From Celeribacter naphthalenivorans (lineage in GTDB: Bacteria; Pseudomonadota; Alphaproteobacteria; Rhodobacterales; Rhodobacteraceae), in NCBI RefSeq assembly GCF_020524585.1, contig NZ_JAIVLK010000010.1, positions 185,039 through 249,038 on the forward strand: a stretch of DNA of 64,000 nucleotides, read 5' to 3'. Shown here in pieces: positions 1 to 9,344 of this stretch; the stretch's first letter is position 1, and each line of letters begins with the position of its first letter. The translations under genes and the position numbers were made by a program. Under the pieces are notes generated by a model. That model worked only from the letters and a program-made list of their open reading frames with translations, was not told the origin of the DNA and did no database searches.

Positions 1-902
1 TAATCACCGATTTCAACACCGGGAACTCCGGGCCGATCAACGATGGCGACCAGTCCAACAACGACTTTGTCGATCTGTCCGCCTTTTATAACCAGGAAAA
101 CTATGATGCCGCCGTCGCCGCGGGGGACATTGATCCGACTGTCATCAAGAACCCGCGGCAATGGATGCGCGCCGACCAAGACGACGATGGTATCTTAAAC
201 GACATCCATGCTTGGGGGGCGGGGAACAGTCTGACCATTGAGAATGGCGGTTCTGCGGTGTCCGGGACCGATCTGACCTGGGACAACACGAATGTCATCT
301 GCTTCGTGTCTGGGACGCTGATCACCACCGCATCTGGACTGGTTCCGGTCCAAGACCTCAGCCCCGACGATCTGGTTTTGACGCGTGACCATGGCTTCCG
401 TCCGGTGCGCTGGATCGGGTCGACCAAACGCCCGGCAACGGGCAAGGTCGCGCCCATTTTGATCCCTGAGGGCACCTTGGGCAACGCGCGCGATCTGATG
501 GTGTCACCGAACCACCGGATGCTGATGAAGGGCGCAGAGGTGGAGCTGCTCGTGGGTCACAGCGAAGTTCTGGTGGCCGCAAAACACCTGCTGGACGGCA
601 AACATGTGCGCCAAGTCGAAGGCGGGACGGTCGAATATTGGCATATCCTGTTCGACGACCATGAAATCATCCTCGCCGAAGGCGCCTGGTCGGAAAGTTT
701 CCACCCGGGCAAAGAGGGATTGGGCACCCTGTGCGAAGACACGCGGGCGGAAATCCTGGAGCTTTTCCCGGAGCTGGACGCGGACCATGCTGATGCCGAC
801 AGAACCACGGCCCGCATGGCTTTAAAAAGCCATGAAGCGGCCTTGCTGCGTCCGACCATCGCGCATGGTCACATGGCGCAAGGGGCAGCGTCATGTTGGT
901 GA
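1..902 (+). CDS. Hint-domain protein, C-terminal part (5' end outside window)
   Basis: The frame is open from the first base (first whole codon at position 3), so the gene begins before the window. The visible part starts with a segment rich in Asp, Asn and Gly (DFVDLSAFYN), then DNTNVICF leads into a Hint domain: CFVSGTLITT, PVQDLSPDDLVLTRDHG, then SPNHRML, the usual catalytic His region. Roseobacters carry many such Hedgehog/intein-like proteins, often fused to calcium-binding or secreted N-terminal regions; Hint domains can self-cleave at the first Cys. Whether this one cleaves, and what is fused in front, cannot be seen. It overlaps the next gene by 10 bases. Confidence 0.85.
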   Translation, partial: ITDFNTGNSGPINDGDQSNNDFVDLSAFYNQENYDAAVAAGDIDPTVIKNPRQWMRADQDDDGILNDIHAWGAGNSLTIENGGSAVSGTDLTWDNTNVICFVSGTLITTASGLVPVQDLSPDDLVLTRDHGFRPVRWIGSTKRPATGKVAPILIPEGTLGNARDLMVSPNHRMLMKGAEVELLVGHSEVLVAAKHLLDGKHVRQVEGGTVEYWHILFDDHEIILAEGAWSESFHPGKEGLGTLCEDTRAEILELFPELDADHADADRTTARMALKSHEAALLRPTIAHGHMAQGAASCW

Positions 903-1411
903 AAGGGGCTCGTATTCAGTGCGATCGCGATGGCCAAAGCAAAGCGGTTGAGGACTTGGCTGTCGGCGACCGGATTTTCGATCCGGTGCTCAACAGCCGC
1001 ATCGCGATCGTGGACATTCTGTCCCGCACGATCCGCTTCACCGAAGGAGACCGCTCTTTGCACGCCGCTCTCTGGCCGCTGCGCGTTGGGCCCAGCGCCT
1101 TAGGGCCAAACATGCCGCAAGACGTTGTGCATGTTTCTCCGGGGCAAACCGTTTTCTCGGCGGCGGGCAAAGAGAGCCCGAACACACTTGAGCAATGCAG
1201 CGCCTTGGAGCTGGCAGAGCAATCGTTTGATGTTCAGACCTGTGTCATGCATGAGGTCGAGTACATTGCGCTCTTTACGGAGCTGCCGCAAATCATGAAC
1301 GTCAATGGCTTGCTGCTACAGAGTTATTCTTATGTCGCGCTCTACGTGAGCGACGCACAGTGCAATTTGCTCCGACAACGCGGCGGGCACTCTCCGTGGG
1401 GTACGCTATGA
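893..1411 (+). CDS. Short Hint-like protein
   Basis: This 172-residue protein overlaps the end of the preceding Hint gene, so the two are probably co-transcribed and translationally coupled. Near its start it has KGARIQC...VEDLAVGDRIFDP, which resembles the opening of a Hint domain (entry Cys region, then a V-x-DL-x-VGDR strand), and HEVEYIALFTELPQIMNVNG near its end resembles the closing part. It lacks a clear N-terminal partner domain. I read it as a stand-alone or partner Hint-like domain; the function is not known. Confidence 0.6.
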   Translation: MLVKGARIQCDRDGQSKAVEDLAVGDRIFDPVLNSRIAIVDILSRTIRFTEGDRSLHAALWPLRVGPSALGPNMPQDVVHVSPGQTVFSAAGKESPNTLEQCSALELAEQSFDVQTCVMHEVEYIALFTELPQIMNVNGLLLQSYSYVALYVSDAQCNLLRQRGGHSPWGTL

Positions 1412-1656
1412 CCGAGCGCACAGATCCCGAGAACCGATATCGTTTGAGTGAAACGGTCAGCGTCGTCAACATCAGTGGCGATCTGCCGGGGCCGGAACAT
1501 TGGTTATGGAACGCGCCAAGCCATCCCCCGGCCAAGCCCGCTTTTGAGGAGCCTGCGGCATTCCCTGTCACCGCATTCGATCTTTTCGGCCTCGACGATG
1601 GTGCAGCCAAGGATGACACCGTGCAAACGCGCCAATCGTCTCGTCGCAGGCGGTGA
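1408..1656 (+). CDS. Small hypothetical protein in the Hint operon
   Basis: The ATG at 1408 overlaps the stop of the preceding gene in the ATGA arrangement, a good sign of translational coupling and the reason for choosing this start over an upstream ATG at 1360. The product is 82 residues, acidic in the middle and ends in a run of Arg. No domain recognised. Its position suggests a role tied to the two Hint proteins, but that is inference only. Confidence 0.45.
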   Translation: MTERTDPENRYRLSETVSVVNISGDLPGPEHWLWNAPSHPPAKPAFEEPAAFPVTAFDLFGLDDGAAKDDTVQTRQSSRRRR

Positions 1657-1886
1657 AGGACAGCGACAGAGCCTTCGTTTCTAAGCCGCTGAAATTCCGG
1701 AATTCCTCTCTCTTGCCCCCTTTCACCGGAGAGAGGTCTGCAGGCCAGGACCAACAGCACCCCATCATGCCCCCCAAATAGTGATGAGGTTGCATCGGAG
1801 CCCGCTCCGGCCTGGCCTGCTTCATATCAATGGCAATCGATACGCCGCCCAAGGATGTTGCGGTATTTTGTGATCAGGAGGACCAT

Positions 1887-2357
1887 ATGGGTTTTACGAG
1901 TACGGTCAGAAATCTGAAAAAACGACCTCAACAGGATCATGTGCCGAAAATGATCCGGAAGGTTTGGTTGGCCCGAGACTGTTTTGATGCCGCACATTCA
2001 GACCCGATGAAGCGGTCGAAGCAAAATGTGGCGTCTCATGATCGGGAAACCTGTCTGCTGCACGGCTCGGAGCATCTTCAGACCCGCCTGCATCCGTGCC
2101 TCCCGGAAATCTCCGGGAACACCCGAGCCATCAGATTGATCCGCCGCGTCTGGTTCAATGTCACCTTCGACGTTGCCCCGTCGATTTTCCTGGAAACCTC
2201 TCTTTCAGATCTGGGATGGCAAATCGAACTCTACGACATCTCCTGTGAGGGCTTCGATATTTCTGCGGAAATGAAAAGATGTAACGATTTGGAAGCGCTC
2301 GTCATCCCGTGGAAGGCCGTCGGCTTTCTTCAATCCGGACCGGATGCAGCACGGTAG
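1887..2357 (+). CDS. Hypothetical protein, 156 aa
   Basis: The start at ATG 1887 is chosen because a strong ribosome-binding site (aggagg) lies four bases upstream; the frame is open further upstream from 1830. The product has no signal peptide or obvious membrane segment. The C-terminal half (WFNVTFDVAPSIF, LSDLGWQIELYDI) alternates hydrophobic and polar residues like beta strands. I do not recognise a family. The region is a low-density stretch with decayed genes downstream, so this could also be a fragment. Confidence 0.4.
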   Translation: MGFTSTVRNLKKRPQQDHVPKMIRKVWLARDCFDAAHSDPMKRSKQNVASHDRETCLLHGSEHLQTRLHPCLPEISGNTRAIRLIRRVWFNVTFDVAPSIFLETSLSDLGWQIELYDISCEGFDISAEMKRCNDLEALVIPWKAVGFLQSGPDAAR

Positions 2358-2463
2358 AGAAATCCCCCTCAGCCCCATGTCTCTCAAAGTCTGAAAGATC
2401 CCACCTGCCGTCAACTTTGGCGACAGCAACACCGTCTCGTGTCACTCGTATAAGGAAAATTCC

Positions 2464-3066
2464 ATGTCAGCGGTTTCCCGCAAAATCCTCTCCGCCCTCA
2501 CCCTGATCGGACTTGCCGGTTGTTCCGGCTTTCTGGTGGACTACACGCCGATCTCGCCTGAGACATCCAGGGCCTGGACCGTCACGGCCATCCATGTCGA
2601 TGTCCCTGAAGACCTGAAGGTCAACACGATCAATATCATGATCCCCAACGAAGATATCGTCTGGTACGGCGATGGCCCGGGAGACAAACGCGCGCAGGTC
2701 GCGGAGATCCTCGAAGAGGGCCTCTCCCAAGGCAGCAAAACGCTCAAAGGCCCGGTCCCCGTCGTTTTTGACGTCGAGTTGGTGCAGTTCCATGCGCTGA
2801 CCCCAAGAGCCTTTCACAGCGCCCCCTCGGGGACGGGCGTGGAAAGCGTCCGCTACAAGATCGAAGTGCGAGATGCCCGAACCGATGCAGTGATCGTCCC
2901 GGAGCAGCTGATCGCATCCGACGGCCGCGCGCTCGTCGCGGTAGATGGTGGAGAGGACGGGATCGCCGAACGCAAACGCATCGTGGCGAAGATCGCGGAG
3001 ACGACCCGAGGTTGGCTTGGTATTGGCCGGGATAATCGCACTGAATTCGAGCGGCTGGGACGATAG
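2464..3066 (+). CDS. Outer-membrane lipoprotein, DUF6778-like
   Basis: The 200-residue product starts with a short basic segment and a hydrophobic stretch ending in the lipobox LAGC (Cys 20-21), so it should be lipidated and carried to the membrane. The mature part opens with VDYTPISPETSRAWTV and continues with strand-like segments (FDVELVQFHALTPRAF; YKIEVRDARTDAVIVPEQ). This resembles the DUF6778 family of Rhodobacteraceae lipoproteins. Function unknown. An antisense open frame covers the same stretch but has no coding features. Confidence 0.75.
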   Translation: MSAVSRKILSALTLIGLAGCSGFLVDYTPISPETSRAWTVTAIHVDVPEDLKVNTINIMIPNEDIVWYGDGPGDKRAQVAEILEEGLSQGSKTLKGPVPVVFDVELVQFHALTPRAFHSAPSGTGVESVRYKIEVRDARTDAVIVPEQLIASDGRALVAVDGGEDGIAERKRIVAKIAETTRGWLGIGRDNRTEFERLGR

Positions 3067-3074
3067 CGCCCACA

Positions 3075-3320
3075 CCAGCGCGCTGACCACACGCTCTGTT
3101 GGTCGAAAACCTGACCACAGATGGCGCCTCGAAAACGCGGTTGTCCGAGGCGCTTCGGGCGGCGGGTCTGGTCGCCGAGGACCTATGCTGTTCCAATACA
3201 ACATCTTTCCTGAGACCCGCGATGCGATGGCGCAGGCGGGCCTCAGGCTCCATGCGCTCGCGAAGTGGCAAGACATTCGCGAGCGCATGATCGTTTTACC
3301 GCAGCCGAGCGTGACATGAT
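3075..3320 (+). pseudogene. pyrE (orotate phosphoribosyltransferase) C-terminal remnant
   Basis: In one frame from about 3097 there is LLVENLTTDGASKT followed by LRAAGLV, matching the PRPP-binding motif and following helix of orotate phosphoribosyltransferase. In another frame from about 3185 there is LFQYNIFPETRDAMAQAGL and HALAKWQDI, matching the C-terminal part of the same enzyme. The two matches sit in the right order but in different frames, and there is no N-terminal half. This is therefore a frameshifted 3' fragment, not a working gene. Confidence 0.7.
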
Positions 3321-3341
3321 CGCCGAACTGGTGATCGTGCC

Positions 3342-3750
3342 ATGAGCCCCTTCCTGACCCTCGAGGGAAAGTGGGCCCTCGTCACCTCCGGTACACGCGC
3401 TGCCAGAGGCGACAACCGCCTATGCCGCCGCAAAGGCGGCCCTGTCCACCTACAGCAAAAGCCTGTCGAAGCAGGTCTCGCCAAAGGGTGTGCGAGTGGT
3501 CCGGGTCTCTCCGGGCTGGATCGAAACTGAGTCCTCCGTCGAGCTGGCCAAACGCCTCGCGACGGAGCACGGAGTTGACGTGGAAGCGGGTAAGCGCATG
3601 ATCATGGACTCGCTGGGCGGGGTGCCGATCGGGCGTCCGTCAAAACCTGGCGAAATCGCGAATCTGGTCGCCTTTCTCGCGTCGGACCGCGCGGGGACCA
3701 TAACAGGCACTGAATACGTGATCGATGGCGGAACCGTGCCGACAGCGTGA
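3342..3750 (+). pseudogene. Short-chain dehydrogenase with a large internal deletion
   Basis: The first codons ([18 protein letters not shown]) match the N-terminal cofactor-binding strand of a short-chain dehydrogenase/reductase, but the normal TGGTxGIG loop is altered. About 20 codons later, in another frame, the sequence jumps to the active-site region [19 protein letters not shown] (Y-x-x-x-K) and runs on to a normal C-terminus ([14 protein letters not shown] ... [19 protein letters not shown] ... TEYVIDGG). Roughly the middle 130 residues are missing. A deletion has removed the body of the gene. Confidence 0.75.
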
Positions 3751-4045
3751 TCACCCTGACCGCCCCGCCCCAGCTCCGGCACCGTACCAAAGGCCCTGCG
3801 AGTAGACCAAGGATGCTGAGGGCAGCGGTGCTCGCCCACTCAAAGATGGAGGGGATTGTGCGCCACCTTGACGTCCAACATCAAAGCTGCGCGCGCCATC
3901 TTGGAAGAGCTGGAACTCTAGGGCGTCGGGACGGTCGGGAACGGTCGGCCCGAAGCGGATTTTCGGGTAAAATGTAGAGAATGACCGCTCTCGTCTACGA
4001 GCGGAACGCACCGGATTCAGTGAACCACAACCCGCTTTTTGCGCC
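3751..4045. other. Intergenic stretch with no convincing gene
   Basis: About 295 bases between the dehydrogenase remnant and the end of the M13 peptidase gene. Short open frames exist on both strands. One, ending near 3921, reads TSNIKAARAILEELEL and may be the tail of a lost gene. No hairpin terminator or promoter stands out. Confidence 0.5.
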
Positions 4046-6106
4046 TCACCAGGCCCGGGCCCGCTTCTCCGGGGGCAGCCACATCGGATCACCTTCGACT
4101 ATGCCATAAGTCTCATAGAATGCGTCCACATGCTGGAGCGCCGCGACCGACCGGTAGTAGTCTGGCGCATGGCCATCGTTGGTGACGATGGTATGCAAGA
4201 ACTGATCCGTCTGCTTCGACGCCCAGAACTGCGCCCAGCCGACAAAGCAGCGCTCGGCAGGTGACATGCCGTCGATCTCGACGTTTTCCTCCGGGTGCTC
4301 TTCGAGGTAGACCTTCAGCGCCTCGTAGCCGAGGGTGATGCCGCCCACGTCGGCCATGTTCTCGCCCACGCCGAGCGCGCCGTTGATGTTGAGGCCCGGA
4401 AGCACTTCGAAAGTGTCGGCCTGTTCGACCAGCTTCTTCGCCTCGACGATAAAGGCCTCGGTGTCTTCGGGGGTCCACCAGTCGCGCAGGTTGCCCGTCG
4501 CGTCATACTGGCGTCCGCTGAAGTCGAAGCCGTGGGTCATCTCGTGCCCAATAACCGCGCCGATCCGGCAGAACTTCAACGGCGCGTCCATGTCGGGCGA
4601 GAGGGCCGGTGCCATGGTGATTGCGGCCGTGATTTCGAACCCGTTGATCTGCGGTGTGTAGGCCGCATTCATCGCGATCGGCAGGGTCGATTCACCGTTG
4701 AACTCCTCGTGTTCGGGCGGGCGGGTCAAATTGTCGATGGTGCGCTCCATCTCGAAGCGACCGAGGGCGATCATGTTGGCCACCGGGTCGGGGCCGATCT
4801 CGACGCCGCTGTAGTCGATCCAATTGTCCGGGTAGCCGACCTTGTAATAGAAACTGTCGACCTTGCTTAGTGCTTCGGCCTTGGTGGGGTCGGACAGCCA
4901 TGGGCTGGTCTCGATCCGGTGGCGAAAGACGGCCTTGATCCGCTCAACCATGTCGAGCACGTCTTCCTTCGTGCCGTCAGGATAGAACTGGTCGACGAAG
5001 ACCTTGCTGGCCGGGTGCCCCATCTTCTCTTTCAGGAGATCATAGACCTGTTCGGAACGAGATAGATCCGGGCGCGCGCCGACCAAGGCCTCGAAGAGAT
5101 CGAGCTTCGGTTCGCGAAGGGCCGTGTCGAGAAAGGGCGCATAGTTCTGCACGATCCGGTAGGCCATGTAATCCTTCAGATCATTCAGGGGCGTCTCACG
5201 CAGAACCTCGGACAAGCGGGGCAGCGCGCGGGGTTGGAACATGACGAATTCGTCGGGCTGCTCGAAGCCGACCATCTCCAGATAGAGCGGGATGTCGATC
5301 TCGGGCACCTGGGCGGCGGCTTCGTCGAAGGGCAATTTGGCGGAACGCATCTTTGGGTCCTTGAACTCTTCAGGTGTCAGGAAACCGCTGTAGAGCGCCG
5401 TTTCAATGGCGATCGAGTTGTCAGCGATCCGCAGGGCGTCTTCCGATGTGTAGCCCGCAATCTCCATCAGTTTACGGATGGAATCATGATAAGGGATCAG
5501 CGCGCTGTCGCCCGGTTCGGCGCGCAGAAGCTCAAGGAAGTGACGGTCGATCCCGAAGGCCTGACCGACCGCGTAAAGGGCGAACTTGCCGCTGTCCTCC
5601 GGATCCTGCCCCGGACCGAACATGGCGAACAGGCCCGGACCTGCCGTTGCCGCCTGTGACGCCATGAAAGGCGTGATATCGGACAATGAGGAGATCGCGT
5701 CGATTTCGTCCAGCATCGGCCTGATCGGATCTATCCCCGCCGCGTCGATCGCCTCGACATCCATGAAGGCGTTGTAGAAATCACCAACTTGCTGGGCGGG
5801 GGACCCTTTTGGCTGATCGCCTGCGGATTTGCCTGCCTCGGCGGCGGCGAGGGCGACCTGCTTGGTCAACCGGTCGTTCATGATGGTGAAGATACCGTAG
5901 GTGGGAAACCGTGCCGGACGCTCGACTCGATCCATCCATCCGCCTGCCGCATAGCGATAGAAGTCCTGACGGGGATCGGCGCTGCGATCCATATTCTCGA
6001 CCGAGAAGGCCAGCTCATCTGGCGTCGGGGCGAGCAGTGTTTCCTGTGCCTGCCCAGGGGCGGCAAGTGCGCAAAGCGCGGCGGTGGTCAAAAGCGAACG
6101 GATCAT
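4046..6106 (-). CDS. M13 family zinc metallopeptidase (PepO/neprilysin type)
   Basis: This is a 686-residue protein of normal length for the family. A signal peptide (IRSLLTTAALCALAAPGQAQE) points to export to the periplasm. The zinc motif HExxH is seen as IGHEMTHGFD, followed by FSGRQYDATGNL and the second zinc ligand region GENMADVGGITLGYEA, all hallmarks of the M13 family, which cuts oligopeptides. The C-terminus has the family's YR...L.....FYETYG...G. The start at 6106 is preferred to the upstream GTG at 6124 because AGGGAGA lies just in front of it and the signal peptide begins there. Confidence 0.93.
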   Translation of the reverse strand: MIRSLLTTAALCALAAPGQAQETLLAPTPDELAFSVENMDRSADPRQDFYRYAAGGWMDRVERPARFPTYGIFTIMNDRLTKQVALAAAEAGKSAGDQPKGSPAQQVGDFYNAFMDVEAIDAAGIDPIRPMLDEIDAISSLSDITPFMASQAATAGPGLFAMFGPGQDPEDSGKFALYAVGQAFGIDRHFLELLRAEPGDSALIPYHDSIRKLMEIAGYTSEDALRIADNSIAIETALYSGFLTPEEFKDPKMRSAKLPFDEAAAQVPEIDIPLYLEMVGFEQPDEFVMFQPRALPRLSEVLRETPLNDLKDYMAYRIVQNYAPFLDTALREPKLDLFEALVGARPDLSRSEQVYDLLKEKMGHPASKVFVDQFYPDGTKEDVLDMVERIKAVFRHRIETSPWLSDPTKAEALSKVDSFYYKVGYPDNWIDYSGVEIGPDPVANMIALGRFEMERTIDNLTRPPEHEEFNGESTLPIAMNAAYTPQINGFEITAAITMAPALSPDMDAPLKFCRIGAVIGHEMTHGFDFSGRQYDATGNLRDWWTPEDTEAFIVEAKKLVEQADTFEVLPGLNINGALGVGENMADVGGITLGYEALKVYLEEHPEENVEIDGMSPAERCFVGWAQFWASKQTDQFLHTIVTNDGHAPDYYRSVAALQHVDAFYETYGIVEGDPMWLPPEKRARAW

Positions 6107-6327
6107 CGGGGTCTCCCTGGTCACTCTGAGGCATTGGTTTCCGGCGGTCGGCGACGAGGTGGAACACTGCCGTCACCGCAAATGCAGGCTTTCTGAACGT
6201 CATGGCGCCAATCTCGCCGTCTTACGCTGTAGTCCGCTCTTGAAACTGCCTCGCCGACCAAAGGGCGTATTTTGGTCTGGTCTTTTTTCGATGCGTCTGA
6301 ATTGTGACGCGATCCAACGTCAGACAG

Positions 6328-7296
6328 CTATCCGCCAAAGAGGATCGCATCCGGGAGTTCGTAACGTTCTGTTCCGTTGATCGAGATGATGTTCAGATCG
6401 CCCGTGCGGTCCTGAAACACCTGCATGCCCGGATCGCTGCCAACCAGCCGCCCTTCGCGAAAATCGAGGTAACGTTCCCCGCCCGACGGGAGCGCCACCC
6501 ACACGCTGGCCGTCCCGCCAGACCCGCGAGAGACGCGGAAGGTACAGGTCGCCATCGGTTGCCCGACCGCCAATGCGCAGGGGATCATGCCAGAGGCCTC
6601 GCGATTAGGTGTGGACGCGGTCGCCGCCTCTCTTAGGTAGCGGCCCGCTGCCCACCCCCTCAGGGGTTGATCGCCCGGCATCTCAATCTCGCACCATTTC
6701 GTCTGGCCGTTCATGCGGCAGCCAAGGTTGCGAACCCGGTCGCCGTTGCCCAGTTGACCGACCACCGGGTTCGAAGTTCCCGGTCCGGAGCGGACGTTCA
6801 AGAGATCGCCCCCCGCCACGCCAGCAACGGACCACCAGTCCGGCCCTCCGGCCAGACCGTCGGCATAGTCGCTCGACGCAGTATGGGCTGGCGCTGCGCC
6901 GCCGATGCCGATGTTCAAGGTGAAATCTGCGGTTTCGTTCCGCCGGGCCGCGCTTCGCATCAGATAGACCCTGATGCGATAATCTCCATCCGCCGGTAAT
7001 GCACCGGAGAAGCTGTTACCGCTGGTCGACCCGATGAAGATCGCCGCTGGATCGGTGCCGCGCATGACGTTGAAATAGGCCGACGGGTTTGTCGGCGCGA
7101 AATCCACTGTCATGACCTGACCGGCCCGAGCGCCAAGGATGTAGTCGACGATCTGCGACCCTTCGATCCGGCTTTGAATTGTCGTACCACTGGTGCCCGA
7201 GGCAAAGGACACCCGTTGCTCCGATATCGGTTGAGCAGCACCAATTGACGGTGCCACCAAGGCGAAGATAATCAGAAAAAATGTCGAAAGTTTCAT
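6328..7296 (-). CDS. Secreted protein with bacterial SH3 domain
   Basis: The start at 7296 gives a clean signal peptide (KLSTFFLIIFALVAPSIGAAQ); a longer frame upstream lacks one. The first part of the mature protein (about 20-130) looks like a beta-sandwich of the type found after export (GDYRIRVYLMRSAARRN). A bacterial SH3 domain follows: VAGGDLLNVRSGPGTSNPVV, then GWAAGRYLRE, the usual ending. Such domains bind cell-wall or protein ligands in the periplasm. The C-terminal 90 residues hold a further strand-rich segment. No enzyme motif seen. Confidence 0.85.
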   Translation of the reverse strand: MKLSTFFLIIFALVAPSIGAAQPISEQRVSFASGTSGTTIQSRIEGSQIVDYILGARAGQVMTVDFAPTNPSAYFNVMRGTDPAAIFIGSTSGNSFSGALPADGDYRIRVYLMRSAARRNETADFTLNIGIGGAAPAHTASSDYADGLAGGPDWWSVAGVAGGDLLNVRSGPGTSNPVVGQLGNGDRVRNLGCRMNGQTKWCEIEMPGDQPLRGWAAGRYLREAATASTPNREASGMIPCALAVGQPMATCTFRVSRGSGGTASVWVALPSGGERYLDFREGRLVGSDPGMQVFQDRTGDLNIISINGTERYELPDAILFGG

Positions 7297-7764
7297 GTGA
7301 ACCTGCCCTCTGATAGTCCAGAACGTTGGAGCTGGCCCACGACGCAACCTTCACTCGGGCCAACAGCAGTCTTGTTCGCACGGTATCATGGTTTCATGGA
7401 TTTACCTAACGAGAACCTTTAGTCGCGGTGTGTCATGCCCGGGGGGAGCTCTGGAACTCGGTCCGACGGAGGTGCCAGAGCCATTCATCCAGCGCCAGAA
7501 TGGGACACTTCGCAGCCTGAACGCGCAGGACAGGCGCTGATCGCATTCCGTCTGCACATCAGTCCTGTTTTTTTGCGCATAGGGATAAGGTCGCGCTACG
7601 GCGGCAGAGGCAACAATAGCCCCGGCAATCATAACGCCTGCAACGCCAGTGGCCCTCATCGTTCTCAAACAGAAATTGTCATGTTGGCAATTAAGCGCAC
7701 CCCGGTATATTTGCGTCCATATCCGCGAGAGAGCGGGACGTTGCATTTAAAATCTAGGGGCGAA
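7297..7764. other. Intergenic region holding the left island repeat
   Basis: About 470 bases between the SH3 protein and the DUF4123 gene. It contains the 63-bp repeat at 7533-7595. The DUF4123 frame stays open across it in plus orientation, but the codons overlapping the repeat look non-coding, so I start that gene downstream. A minus-strand frame has a signal-peptide-like stretch (VAGVMIAGAIVASAAVA) that runs straight into the repeat and is not credible as a full gene. Confidence 0.5.
7533..7595 (+). repeat. Left copy of a 63-bp direct repeat flanking the accessory island
   Basis: This segment matches 18080-18142 in the same orientation with 10 mismatches and no gaps in 63 bases. The longest shared block runs cgtctgcacatca, and both end in ggataaggtcgcg. 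The two copies enclose the adaptor-effector cassette and the Tn7-like operon. Read on the minus strand both could encode RDLIPxR, then MCRRxAxS, so it may come from a dispersed repeat or a fragment of a small gene. The divergence rules out a fresh target-site duplication. Confidence 0.75.
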
Positions 7765-9288
7765 ATGATCGTATTTTCCGCTCAGTGTGAAATTTTATTG
7801 GAACGGAAAAGGGTTTGGACACAGACCTATTGTCCGGCACCGTCTCCTCAGGCGATGGATACCCTGCTTCGCGCACGACTTGACTCTATCGGCGGGCAGC
7901 TGCTGTTTATGAGCACGCCTGAAGCCGTCGGCATAGAGGCTCTTAAATTTAATCCAGAACACACGGCAATCAATGGAATATGGATCGATGTGTTGGATCG
8001 GGCAGACGGTGCCACAACATTGGCTGGACACTGGCTGGGCTTCGAAGACGAGCATCTATCCGTCTCTCCTTTGGATTCACAGTTTGGCGTGTATCCAACA
8101 CGATCTATACCACCTGAATTGAGCGAAGCGCTCTCTTGCGAGCCCCTCCATCTCTATGGCTTAATATGCGCTCGAAAGGTCGATAATCTGGACCTGCGCT
8201 TGAGCCGTGGCTCCACACCGGCCTTATGCCTATACGAAGGTGAGCAGCGCGAAAAATTCGCAAAATCTGCACCATGGCTGGTCGCTCTCGCAGAGGACGA
8301 CGCGTTTACACGTTCGCTGTTTACAGATGCGCCCGACAAGCCCTCATTCACCAGCTTGTGGCGCAAAGACCCTGTCGTAATTTTACGCAGTTCGCTCGAG
8401 ATCGGTGATCTTGCCCGCCACCTGAAAAGGTTTGTCCGGTTGCAGGATGATAGCGGGGATTGGCATTACTTGCGATACTGGGAAAGCGATGCCTTCAGCG
8501 CCTTCGTCGATTGGCTACATTGCAACCCGTCTTTTTTGCGCAAATTTCTGACGACATCTAACGGCGAAGATCAGACCATTGATAAAATTGCGATTCCAGA
8601 CAGCAACAGGTCCAGTTGTCGCGTCATAACTTACCCGCGCACAGCCCCCTCAGCGCAGGCGGCAACGCCGATTATTGACAGCAATCTCAAAGCGCGACTG
8701 GCCCAGGTCAACCGCGTGCGCAGTTTTCGCACCTGCTGCGACTATCTCCATAAAGTACTGCATCGCCGGACCCCTGAACGAAGCGGATTGGATGCAATCT
8801 CAGAAAACTATATGCGCGCTGCCTGGGTCGAAAGTTATGGTCTCGGGATGACGAGCGAGCTTGGCCGATGTCGTCTCGCTGTCGCGATGACGAGACTGGG
8901 GCACAGGTTCCTGGATGATCCCAAATACATGAGTGTTGGACTGTCACGACATGCGTTAAAACATGACACAACGGGTGAGACGTTGTTCGATACCTTGAAA
9001 GAGATCGAGCCTGTCTTGTTCAATCTGGACAGGGTACGCATGCGCGAGATGATCGACGATGGTGCTTTTGCAAGTTTTGCAGCTCTGGAACACTGGTTGC
9101 GACATAACGATGGGCGCGCGATGAACCTCTGGGGCGACAGCTTCGATGATATTGTTCGCGCGACGCTGAATGCCTCTGTCGAGGAACCAAGTACAATAAG
9201 TGCTTTCTTCGCTTACGTTTACGGTGCGGGATACATGAGCGACCCTTTGCTTGAACCGGAATTTTTGCAAGACCTCCAACGCGTTTAG
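7765..9288 (+). CDS. DUF4123-domain protein, likely type VI effector adaptor
   Basis: A DUF4123 domain is visible at about residues 128-250: LHLYGLICARKVDNLDLRL, CLYEGEQREKF, APWLVALAED, then ILRSSLEIGDLARHLKRFV and WHYLRYW. DUF4123 proteins (Tap/TEC type) load effectors onto VgrG spikes of type VI secretion systems. The C-terminal half is helical and resembles the tails of other adaptors. The start at 7765 has agggg six bases upstream; an ATG at 7681 is an alternative. Directly downstream lie an effector-like gene, a nuclease and a candidate immunity gene, the usual adaptor-effector-immunity order. No vgrG, hcp or secretion structural genes are in the window. Confidence 0.8.
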   Translation: MIVFSAQCEILLERKRVWTQTYCPAPSPQAMDTLLRARLDSIGGQLLFMSTPEAVGIEALKFNPEHTAINGIWIDVLDRADGATTLAGHWLGFEDEHLSVSPLDSQFGVYPTRSIPPELSEALSCEPLHLYGLICARKVDNLDLRLSRGSTPALCLYEGEQREKFAKSAPWLVALAEDDAFTRSLFTDAPDKPSFTSLWRKDPVVILRSSLEIGDLARHLKRFVRLQDDSGDWHYLRYWESDAFSAFVDWLHCNPSFLRKFLTTSNGEDQTIDKIAIPDSNRSSCRVITYPRTAPSAQAATPIIDSNLKARLAQVNRVRSFRTCCDYLHKVLHRRTPERSGLDAISENYMRAAWVESYGLGMTSELGRCRLAVAMTRLGHRFLDDPKYMSVGLSRHALKHDTTGETLFDTLKEIEPVLFNLDRVRMREMIDDGAFASFAALEHWLRHNDGRAMNLWGDSFDDIVRATLNASVEEPSTISAFFAYVYGAGYMSDPLLEPEFLQDLQRV

Positions 9289-9344
9289 TTTTAAACAGAG
9301 GTTGTTACCGAGTGTGCCGCCATTTAACGAGAAAGGTCTTCTTC

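Noticed and set aside
2467..3288. 273-codon frame antisense to the lipoprotein gene
   Set aside because: Composition is Arg/His-rich shadow sequence; the plus strand has a lipobox and coding pattern.
7402..7746. Minus-strand frame with a signal-peptide-like stretch
   Set aside because: It runs through the 63-bp repeat and its C-terminal half is low-complexity shadow sequence; no ribosome-binding site or homologous domain seen.
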